Of a DNA stretch of 64,000 nt, positions 45,473 to 53,295 are shown piece after piece. Both the position numbers and the translations under genes were made by a program. This stretch comes from Thalassolituus sp. UBA1087. GTDB lineage: Bacteria > Pseudomonadota > Gammaproteobacteria > Pseudomonadales > Oceanobacteraceae. Below the pieces are notes generated by a model. That model made no database searches, had not been told where the DNA came from, and saw only the letters and a program-made list of their open reading frames with translations. Positions within the stretch are counted from its first letter, which is position 1. The number at the start of each line of letters is the position of its first letter. Location of the stretch: NCBI GenBank assembly GCA_002314145.1, contig DCCG01000045.1, positions 1-64,000 on the forward strand, written 5' to 3'.

Positions 45473-47608
45473 CTATCTTACCGGACGGACAGCCTGACGG
45501 CGAACCAGGCGCGCCGCCAGAAGAACCAGTAACCACAGCGGCGACAGAGCGCCACCACCGGAAGATGAAGAGGATGCTGATTCGCTGTCCGCCTCGTCAG
45601 GCCGTTCAGCCGACTGACCGGCAGCCGCAGTTGCGGTGCTTGTGACCAGCAGTCGGGCGCTCAGATCAAACGACGCCGCCACAAACCCGGCAGACGATTC
45701 AACTTCTGTACGGCCACTGAGCATGCCCTGGGCGTCCACGGCCAGTGGTGCATGATAACCATCGGCACGACTGCTGATGCTAATCACCAGCTGATCTTCA
45801 GTGCTGATGTTCAGTGGCTGGGACAATAACAAACGGTTCCAGCCGGCAACCGCGGCAAAGGATTGCTCTGCCAGCAGGTCGCCGCTGACACGGCTCACGC
45901 TGACCACCACCTGCGCTGCGCCGGGTAAGAAGATGTCTACGCCGTCTGCGCTCTGGGCGGATGGAGTATCCAGTGTCATACGTACCGCAGCACGGCCACC
46001 ATAGTTGCCGTAAAAGTCATTGGGTGGCAGATCGTCGAGACCAATGTTTGTCCCCTGAGTGCTGCCTTCCAGTGCCAGTTTCATATACGCAACCAGGCCG
46101 GCTTCGACACTGAGCAGTTCCACATCCTGCACCGCAGATCCCGCCTCAGCAGCCAGCTGCAGACCCGCTGACAACGAACTGTAAACATCAGAAGGTTCGC
46201 CCGGGTTGGTGTTGGCCACCAGATCACTGCGGCCGTCCGCTTCCTCAATGCGCAGCAGGGCTCCTTCCCCGGCCAGCTCACTGACTGAGCCAAAACCTGC
46301 TTTATCATTCACCCGGCTTACCAGCAGACCACTGCCCGGCAGACCCGCATCAAAACCGGTCTGACGACGGTGTTCCAGCAACAGGCGTTCACCGTGACCG
46401 TAGGCATCCAGACTGACCTGCAGGGCATCTTCTGCATCACTGACGGCACGCAGGGATACGTCGTTCACACCGGCCGGCACGCTGGCTGGTTGCATAAAAC
46501 CGGCCATTTCTTTACTCCAGGCCAGCATATGTCCGGGACGATCACCGGCGTGTCCATGGTCTGAATTCCAGCCGCCCAGCCCCATTAATCCCCAGCGACC
46601 GACGGCAGCGCCGGACCGGCTGCCGGCGTAAAGATCCGGCAGATCCAGCAGCAGGTGGCCCAGCTCATGACAAATCACGCCGATGGTGGCCAGGTGATCC
46701 TGATGGCGTTCTCCGAACATGGCGTACTCGGCAAAGTAGTAATCACCCAGCTGCGCCTGAGAAATGGTGGATTTATGTGCCCAGACCCGCGGGTGTGAGG
46801 TTCCGGCACCGGCAAAGGCCTGCTCGTAGCCAGCCACCATGACCACCACGGCGAGCTCGTTCGGGTCCAGCCAGCCATCACCGTTGCGGTCATAGGCCGC
46901 TGCATTGATATAAGGGGCGGCCGCGGCGGTCGCCTGTCGTACCAGGCTCTGACTGGCCGAACCAAAACTACTGCCGAAATCCGGATGGGGAATATCCAAC
47001 GTGACCTGCACGATGCCATCACCCACTGCCGCGGAGCTTTCCGCGGCGGGAATCATATGGAAACGGCTGTATGAGTTTTCTTCGTAATAAGCGGCGACGC
47101 TGTTTCCGGCACCGTAAAAGCGCTCTGCGATCTCTGCGTCACTGTAATGGAAGGCGGTATCAGAAAAGGCGACCCGGATAACCAGCAAAGGCTGTTCAAA
47201 ACCGCCGGGAAATACTTCCGGCTGATAGCGGTAGGGTAACCGCTCAGGCACCGCGGCTGAGAGAGTTTTAATGGCTGCCTGCGCCGGGTTTATGTACTTT
47301 TCCTGCATCTTAGTGGCTGGCGGATTACCCGCCACCAGCGGATCACCGGCCTGCCAGCCTGAACGCGGATCTTCGTAGGCCTGGTACCAATAGCCCCCGG
47401 CTTCGGTGATCAGACGGTTATCCCGGGTACGGGCCAATGAAATCAGCGTATTGCCGGCGCCATGAAAGGTCACCGGCATGACTTCCAGCCGGCGGCTGTC
47501 ACTGAGGGTAATGGTTACCCACTGCTCGGGCGGCAGCACCGTGGCCCGGACCTGCAGACTGGTCAGTAAGAAAACGGCAGCTAGTGATATTGCCAGCAGG
47601 TGCTTCAT
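45473..47608 (-). CDS. M6-family metalloprotease with GlyGly-CTERM signal
   Basis: 711 residues. N-terminal signal peptide (about 1-22). The protease domain, about 95-390, has the zinc motif HELGHLLLDLPDLY and the QPLLVIRVAFSDTAFHYS entry strand of M6-type peptidases. A beta-rich middle and a C-terminal extension ESASSSSSGGGALSPLWLL, then a hydrophobic helix and Arg-rich end (RLVRRQ), is a GlyGly-CTERM anchor for rhombosortase. So the protein should be released or lipid-modified and exposed after type II secretion. Encoded just upstream of rrtA in the same direction. Confidence 0.93.
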   Translation of the reverse strand: MKHLLAISLAAVFLLTSLQVRATVLPPEQWVTITLSDSRRLEVMPVTFHGAGNTLISLARTRDNRLITEAGGYWYQAYEDPRSGWQAGDPLVAGNPPATKMQEKYINPAQAAIKTLSAAVPERLPYRYQPEVFPGGFEQPLLVIRVAFSDTAFHYSDAEIAERFYGAGNSVAAYYEENSYSRFHMIPAAESSAAVGDGIVQVTLDIPHPDFGSSFGSASQSLVRQATAAAAPYINAAAYDRNGDGWLDPNELAVVVMVAGYEQAFAGAGTSHPRVWAHKSTISQAQLGDYYFAEYAMFGERHQDHLATIGVICHELGHLLLDLPDLYAGSRSGAAVGRWGLMGLGGWNSDHGHAGDRPGHMLAWSKEMAGFMQPASVPAGVNDVSLRAVSDAEDALQVSLDAYGHGERLLLEHRRQTGFDAGLPGSGLLVSRVNDKAGFGSVSELAGEGALLRIEEADGRSDLVANTNPGEPSDVYSSLSAGLQLAAEAGSAVQDVELLSVEAGLVAYMKLALEGSTQGTNIGLDDLPPNDFYGNYGGRAAVRMTLDTPSAQSADGVDIFLPGAAQVVVSVSRVSGDLLAEQSFAAVAGWNRLLLSQPLNISTEDQLVISISSRADGYHAPLAVDAQGMLSGRTEVESSAGFVAASFDLSARLLVTSTATAAAGQSAERPDEADSESASSSSSGGGALSPLWLLVLLAARLVRRQAVRPVR

Positions 47609-47794
47609 GGTTAAGGCTCACTCAGGTGTTACCTTAACCATAGTTAACTATTGTTTAGTAAATATTTGTTTATACAAATAGCACACAAAACAACATTTTA
47701 TTGACGATAAATTTTACGAAAAAACGTCAATTTTTCTTACAGTACCAACCAATGTACGCACTACACACCGGCTGATACAAAAGATTACCGGGCC

Positions 47795-48805
47795 TTACTC
47801 ACAATTAACCAGGCGTTGCTGCGCCTCAGCCATATCCGCTTCAGCGTTATTCAGGCTAATAAAATCCGCTGCCCGCTGTTCCATCCAGTAGGTCTGGTCC
47901 GGGGTGCGCAGAATAAATCCCACATGCCCGCCACTGGCCGGAATTTCGAGGGTAAAATGATCACTCGCGGCGGCAAATTCACGCGGATAGCAGCTGTCCG
48001 ATAAAAACGGATCATTGTCGGCATTCACCAACAATGCCGGTATTTTTATCTGTTCCAGATAACGGATGCTGCCCGATTGATGCCAGTAATCTTCAGCATC
48101 GGCAAAACCATGCAGCGGGGCGGTGTAGCGATCATCGAACTGCTTGAAGTTTTTTATGTCAGCAAAGCCTTCGGCGCTGACCAGCTGCGGAAACATACGG
48201 GCTTTCACTTCCATTTTTTCCTGCAGATCTTTGAGAAACTTCCACATGAACACCCGGTTCTGCCATTTTGCCAACTGCCAGGCACTGCCCTGCAGGTCAC
48301 AGGGCACCGAAAAGGCAGCCACACTTTTCACTTCCTGCGGCAACAGATGCGCCTCACGCCCGGCGTACACCAGCGACAGATTACCGCCCATTGAGTAACC
48401 CACCAGATGGATGCGCCGGTAGCCCTGTAACAGAGCGTGCTGAACGACCCGGTGCAGATCATCGGTGGCACCACTGTGATACATACGCGGCAACAGATTC
48501 ATGTCGCCACCGCAGGAACGGAAATTCCAGCCCAGTCCATCCCAGCCGCGCCGGTTGGCTTCACGCAGCGTGCCGAGTACATATGGACGGCGTGAATGGC
48601 CTTCCAGCCCATGGGAAACGATCACCAGAGTTTCTGAGCCGCAGCGGCTCCAGTCGAGATCAAGAAAATCACCATCATCCGTGGCGATACGTTCACGCTG
48701 TAAATGCTGGTCCGGGAGAGTACGTATTAACGTTGGCAGAATGCTCTGCACATAGCCGTTAGACACCAGCCAGGGCGAACGATAATCAGAGGTAATCAGG
48801 GGCAT
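47795..48805 (-). CDS. yheT: YheT-type alpha/beta hydrolase (UPF0017)
   Basis: 336 residues. The nucleophile elbow is LVGYSMGGNLSLVYAG with Ser near 138, the substrate-hole segment VIVSHGLEGHSRRPYV, and a final His in PASGGHVGFIL. The order DGDFLDLDW early and NFRSCGGDMN matches the YheT/EMB8 family. The physiological substrate is not known. The gap between it and the M6 gene has an AT-rich region with an ATTGACG/CGTCAAT inverted repeat that likely ends this transcript. Confidence 0.93.
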   Translation of the reverse strand: MPLITSDYRSPWLVSNGYVQSILPTLIRTLPDQHLQRERIATDDGDFLDLDWSRCGSETLVIVSHGLEGHSRRPYVLGTLREANRRGWDGLGWNFRSCGGDMNLLPRMYHSGATDDLHRVVQHALLQGYRRIHLVGYSMGGNLSLVYAGREAHLLPQEVKSVAAFSVPCDLQGSAWQLAKWQNRVFMWKFLKDLQEKMEVKARMFPQLVSAEGFADIKNFKQFDDRYTAPLHGFADAEDYWHQSGSIRYLEQIKIPALLVNADNDPFLSDSCYPREFAAASDHFTLEIPASGGHVGFILRTPDQTYWMEQRAADFISLNNAEADMAEAQQRLVNCE

Positions 48806-48857
48806 GTCAGGGTCCTGTCGCGGAAAGGTCAGATTCTACTGCCCTCACCGGATAATG

Positions 48858-49214
48858 TCAGAACCGCTTGCTGAGATATTCAAGAATGGCGTCAGAACTG
48901 TACAGCCATTGCTGTCCACGCTCGCCATTATCCACCCGCAGACAGGGCACCTTGGGCGCACCGCCACCATGGATCAGTTCGTTACGGTAGGCATTCACCC
49001 GCATCACGTCTTTTTCCACCACACGCAGCCCGAGCTTTTCACACTGGCGGCGGACATTGATGGAGGAAGGACAACTACGGCAGTAGTAAAGATGCATGCG
49101 CCGGGATTCGCGGTCGAGCTTACTCTGTTCTTCCCGTGAGCGGTTAACCGGTTTTACCGGGACCAAACGATCAACAACATTCAGAGCTCTGGCTTTCAGG
49201 TGTCTCGTCAGCAT
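48858..49214 (-). CDS. Glutathione S-transferase N-terminal / glutaredoxin-like protein
   Basis: 118 residues. A basic N-terminal leader (about 1-40) is followed by a thioredoxin-fold domain with the motif YYCRSCPSSINVRRQCEKLG near 43-62, the cis-Pro APKVPCLRVDNG near 86-97, and GST-like SSDAILEYLSKRF at the end. The second Cys (CRSC) suggests a glutaredoxin-type redox enzyme rather than a full GST. Leftward, upstream of yheT. Confidence 0.85.
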   Translation of the reverse strand: MLTRHLKARALNVVDRLVPVKPVNRSREEQSKLDRESRRMHLYYCRSCPSSINVRRQCEKLGLRVVEKDVMRVNAYRNELIHGGGAPKVPCLRVDNGERGQQWLYSSDAILEYLSKRF

Positions 49215-49332
49215 AAATTTGCCTGCCGTACTTCAGATACGATTGGGCGGCATTGTAGAGAAGAAGTCAGGAATATCTACCCATGTGAGGGAAAAAATAA
49301 ACAGAAATTAATGCCGGGAATGTAATAATCGC

Positions 49333-49488
49333 TCAGAGCCTTGCCCCACTGAGATTCAGAAATACGACGCTTGCCAACAGCGCCAGGCTGACCAGCGTCA
49401 GCGCCCAGCGTGAACGCTGACAGAAGCGGCATGGCTTACGTCGGGCAGATGTTGAAGAAGGTGCAGAGTGATTAGACGTGGCTGCCAC
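49333..49488 (-). CDS. Small membrane protein after lepB (51 residues)
   Basis: A GTG start at 49488 has GGAG 8 bases upstream. The product has a Ser-rich start, a CRFC pair, and one hydrophobic segment near its end (about 29-46: ALTLVSLALLASVVFLNL). It lies 58 bases after lepB in the same direction. No match is recognised. It could be a real single-span small protein or a chance frame; the ribosome site favours it. Confidence 0.45.
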   Translation of the reverse strand: MAATSNHSAPSSTSARRKPCRFCQRSRWALTLVSLALLASVVFLNLSGARL

Positions 49489-49546
49489 AGGCTGAACTCC
49501 GGTTATCAGGTCAGCTTTCAGTGTAGCAGCCACAGCAGATGGCCGG

Positions 49547-50377
49547 TTATTCAATCCATTTGTTACGGCTGAAGGACGGTACGTCTCCCCAGGATTCCCA
49601 ATGCATCCACACAGCAACGGCTTTACCGACGATATTCTCTTCCGGCACAAAACCCCACACCCGGCCATCGCTGCTGTTACCGCGGTTATCCCCCATCATC
49701 AGATAATGACCGGCCGGGACATCCCACTCCCCTTCCGGACCTGCCCAGATAATGGGCTGATTGGTGAGTGAATCACGGGCCTGCATCCACTGGACGGTAG
49801 CAGTCGCCGAGTCGAGTTTTTCTTCGGCCAGGTATTTAAGCGGCCGATAAGCGGGCTCGCCACCAAGCTCCCGAGTATCAATCGTCTGACCGTTGATCGT
49901 CAGCTGATGGTTGCGGTATTCCACGTGATCTCCCGGCAGACCGATAACCCGTTTAATAAAGTAGCGCGAGTCATTCGGCGGGAAGAACACCATGACATCA
50001 CCACGTTCCGGCTCACCGATAGGTATCAGGGTATTACCGAACACCGGCATGCGCAGTCCGTAATGGAACTTGCTCACCAGAATAAAGTCTCCCTTAACCA
50101 ATCCCGGCTCCATGGAGCCGGACGGAATCTGAAAAGGCTCGGCAATAAAAGAACGCAATACAAAAACAATCAGCAGGACCGGAAAGAACGACTTTGACTG
50201 TTCAATAATGAAAGGCTCGCTTTCAGCCTTATGGATATCGTCAGGATGAGCATGGCGGTCAATCAGTTCGTCTGCCGCAGCCCGGCGTTTTTTCGCCAGC
50301 CAGAATTTGTCAATGGCAGCAATGGCACCAGTGCCGGCCGTCAGTACCAGTAAAATCAGGGGAAAATCGATATCCAT
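49547..50377 (-). CDS. lepB: Signal peptidase I
   Basis: 276 residues. Two N-terminal membrane helices (about 4-23 and 63-79), catalytic Ser88 in IPSGSMEP, Lys142 in FIKRVIGLPGD, and the later GDNRGNSSDGRVWGFVP box. This is the standard LepB that removes signal peptides in the periplasmic face of the inner membrane. It is not next to lepA or rnc as in many gammaproteobacteria, so it may be a relocated or second copy. Complete. Confidence 0.95.
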   Translation of the reverse strand: MDIDFPLILLVLTAGTGAIAAIDKFWLAKKRRAAADELIDRHAHPDDIHKAESEPFIIEQSKSFFPVLLIVFVLRSFIAEPFQIPSGSMEPGLVKGDFILVSKFHYGLRMPVFGNTLIPIGEPERGDVMVFFPPNDSRYFIKRVIGLPGDHVEYRNHQLTINGQTIDTRELGGEPAYRPLKYLAEEKLDSATATVQWMQARDSLTNQPIIWAGPEGEWDVPAGHYLMMGDNRGNSSDGRVWGFVPEENIVGKAVAVWMHWESWGDVPSFSRNKWIE

Positions 50378-50491
50378 CGCTCTACACTTAGCTTCGGCTG
50401 AAAATGAAAGTCAGGCATTCTAACCGCCGGACACAGATAACGCGAGCGGCAGCGGGCCTCTGAAGCCAACCAGCACCGGCGCAGGCCGGGT

Positions 50492-51553
50492 ATGACAACA
50501 AAACGGAGAAATGGTTACGTGAGCCATATCACTACCCCAAAAGGCATCAAACTCGCTTATGAACGCATGGGTGACCCTGACAACCCTACCGTGATTTTGA
50601 TCATGGGGCTGGGCGCACAGATGCGCATCTGGCCCGATGCCCTGTGTTATGCCCTGGTCGATAAAGGTTATCAGGTAGTGCGTTTTGACAACCGGGATGT
50701 TGGTTTGTCCAGTCAGCTGGATGATCACGGCAACCCCAGTCTGCTCGCGGCCTGGCTGTCGACCAAACTCAAGCGTAAAGCGCAGGTGCCCTACACGCTG
50801 AAAGATATGGCCCGCGATGTACTGGCCCTGATGGATGAGCTGAAGATCGACAGCGCTCATCTGGTGGGCGCTTCCATGGGGGGCATGATCGCCCAGATTC
50901 TCGCCGCCAAACATAAAAAACGGGTCCGCAGTCTGACGTCCATTATGTCATCCAATACCAGCCCGGGTCTGCCGGGCGCCAAACTGGATGTGTTACTGAA
51001 ACTGGCCCGCCGGCCGACGCCCTTTAATCGTGAAGCGGCCATCCGCTATACCATGCGCATGAACCGGCTGATTGGCAGCCCGGCTTATCCCATGGATGAA
51101 ATGGAACTGCGCGCACTGGCTGAAACCAGTGTCGAACGCAGCGCCAGCCCGACCGGATTTAAACGCCAGCTGGTCGCCATTACTGCCGCCGGCGACCGCA
51201 GTCATCTGCTGAAGAAAATCAAAGTGCCGACACTGGTCATTCACGGCAGCGATGATCCGCTGATTCCGGCGCGCATGGGGGAAGACACCGCCGCCGCCAT
51301 CCGCAAAGCCAAGTTAAAAATTATCACTGGTATGGGCCACGATCTGCCCCCGCTGCTGGTGCCCAAGCTGGTCAAACTGTTAAGCAAACATCTGAAAAAA
51401 AGTGAAAAACGCTGGCATAAAAAGCAGCAGAAGGCTCTGGAAAAACGCCTGCAGCCGGCACCACAGACCGATGCTGATACGGCGGAGTCCGCAGAAGAAC
51501 TGGCGGCCGCCAACAGCGCCAGGGTTATCCCCCTTCCCCGCCAGCAGGCCTGA
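50492..51553 (+). CDS. Alpha/beta hydrolase
   Basis: 353 residues from the ATG at 50492. A GTG at 50519 with GGAG ten bases upstream is a plausible true start, and the conserved part begins soon after (GIKLAYERMGDPDNPTVILIMGLG). The nucleophile elbow is GASMGGMIAQ; DNRDVGLSS and a final VIHGSDDPLIP plus GMGHD complete the catalytic triad (Ser, Asp, His). The last part is basic and Ala-rich. Convergent and end-to-end with dgt. Substrate unknown; similar to esterases of the epoxide-hydrolase-like group. Confidence 0.9.
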   Translation: MTTKRRNGYVSHITTPKGIKLAYERMGDPDNPTVILIMGLGAQMRIWPDALCYALVDKGYQVVRFDNRDVGLSSQLDDHGNPSLLAAWLSTKLKRKAQVPYTLKDMARDVLALMDELKIDSAHLVGASMGGMIAQILAAKHKKRVRSLTSIMSSNTSPGLPGAKLDVLLKLARRPTPFNREAAIRYTMRMNRLIGSPAYPMDEMELRALAETSVERSASPTGFKRQLVAITAAGDRSHLLKKIKVPTLVIHGSDDPLIPARMGEDTAAAIRKAKLKIITGMGHDLPPLLVPKLVKLLSKHLKKSEKRWHKKQQKALEKRLQPAPQTDADTAESAEELAAANSARVIPLPRQQA

Positions 51554-52894
51554 TCAGACCGTGCGCGCGGGATGATAACCGGCAAACTGGCGCGCCAGCT
51601 GCGCCGCGTAGTTATCCGTCATACCGGAGATAAAATCGATGGCGCGCATATAGGCTTCGTATAAGGTCCAGTGCTGCGCCGGCGCCGAACGTCCCATCAG
51701 CTCCAGTACACGCTGATTGCGGAACGTTGCCTCACCATTCAGCACCCGTTCGCGCACCGCGCTGAGAAAGGCTTCCAGCAATACGCCCAGCGTAGAGTAT
51801 GAGCCAATTTCCACCGCCAGCTTGCGGCTGTCACGGAAGATCCTTTCGCGGGCCATATTTTTTGCCGCCACAACCACCTGTTTAATCACCGGCGGACAAT
51901 AATCAATCAGATCACCCTGCAGTTCACCACGTAATAACGCGGCTTCGTTTTTAATAAAGGCCTGACTGACGGCATTTACCATGACTTCCATGGCCTGCCC
52001 TCGCAGCATCTGCAGACGCCGGCGCAGATTATCTGCCTGTTCCAGTTCCTCGCTGACAGCAGGCCACTGCTCTGCCAGTAACGGCTGTAACAGATCTTCG
52101 ACTTCCTGATAACTCAGCAACTCCATCTCAATGCCATCTTCCAGATCAATCAGCCCATAGCAGATGTCATCCGCGGCTTCGAGCAGATACACCAGCGGAT
52201 GCCGGGCCCAGAAATCCGGCTGCAGTTCAATCAGTCCCAGACGTTCGGCCACGGCGCGCAGAATGTCCCGCTCCGATTGATAACAGCCAAATTTTTTCGC
52301 CGCCCCCGAGCTGACATAATTCACCGTCCAGGGGTATTTGAGAAAAGCGCCCAGGGTGCCAAAAGTCAGGCGCATGCCACCCTGAAAACGGTGAGACTCC
52401 ACCTGGGTTACCAGACGGAACCCCTGGGCGTTGCCTTCGAATGTCTGCAGATCGGCTTTTTCCAGATCACTTAAACCTTCCAGAAAGCGGGCATTTTCCG
52501 CATCCCGGAACCAGTGACGGATAGCATCCTCACCAGTGTGCCCATAGGGTGGATTACCAATATCATGAGCCAGGCACGCAGCCTGAACCAAAGCGCCGAC
52601 ATCACTGGCGTTCATATGATCAGGTAACGCCAGTGCCTGACCCACATGAGTTCCCAGTGAACGTCCGACACTGCCGACTTCCAGGCTGTGAGTCAGACGA
52701 GTATGAATATGGTCGTTCTCGGTCAGAGGATGCACCTGAGTTTTCCGGTCCAGACGACGGAAGGCCGAGGAAAAAATAATACGGTCATAATCTTTATGGA
52801 ATGGCGTGCGCGCGGTTTCCAGATTCAGACTCCCCTGGGAGACGCCAAAACGATCAGAAGAGAGCAGCTGCTGCCAGGTCATTACACGCGTCAT
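51554..52894 (-). CDS. dgt: dGTP triphosphohydrolase
   Basis: 446 residues from the ATG at 52894. The HD domain is visible: HTRLTHSLEVGSVGRSLG near 64-80 and AHDIGNPPYGHTGEDA near 109-124 (H110, D111), then a later DDICYGLIDLEDGIE. This matches dGTPases that cut dGTP to guanosine and triphosphate. A longer upstream frame exists but the family starts with the segment kept here. No close ribosome site was found for this start. Ends next to the alpha/beta hydrolase stop on the opposite strand. Confidence 0.93.
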   Translation of the reverse strand: MTRVMTWQQLLSSDRFGVSQGSLNLETARTPFHKDYDRIIFSSAFRRLDRKTQVHPLTENDHIHTRLTHSLEVGSVGRSLGTHVGQALALPDHMNASDVGALVQAACLAHDIGNPPYGHTGEDAIRHWFRDAENARFLEGLSDLEKADLQTFEGNAQGFRLVTQVESHRFQGGMRLTFGTLGAFLKYPWTVNYVSSGAAKKFGCYQSERDILRAVAERLGLIELQPDFWARHPLVYLLEAADDICYGLIDLEDGIEMELLSYQEVEDLLQPLLAEQWPAVSEELEQADNLRRRLQMLRGQAMEVMVNAVSQAFIKNEAALLRGELQGDLIDYCPPVIKQVVVAAKNMARERIFRDSRKLAVEIGSYSTLGVLLEAFLSAVRERVLNGEATFRNQRVLELMGRSAPAQHWTLYEAYMRAIDFISGMTDNYAAQLARQFAGYHPARTV

Positions 52895-53295
52895 ATTGTC
52901 AGGTCCGGAGGTATAAAGAAGTAATAAAAGAGGTACAAATAATTTACAGGGCGGCAGTATAACGGGGCCTGACACGGGTCTCCAGCCAGGTACCTCTTTC
53001 CTTCCGTATGGCGGCAGATTCCCTGATGGCGTGGCTTTGAGCCCGGCACTGACATACGCCGTCAGGAACAATAAGAACCTGATAAAGAACCTGTAGTCAC
53101 ACCGAATAGCCAGACCTTTTACGCCAGACTCCAATAATAACACTAACGTACCAACACAACTCAGGCCAGTCGGAAAAGCCCGATATTAAGGCCCGGGAGG
53201 CCCATTGCTGCCAGCTGAAAGCACTGCCTATGCTCAGCAGGCCGGAGAAGACCGGCGCATTCTTACCAAAAAATAACAACAACGAGGACTCTCCT

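Noticed and set aside
51554..53143. A 529-residue form of dGTPase
   Set aside because: The N-terminal 83 residues do not fit the family; the start at 52894 gives the usual beginning of the enzyme.
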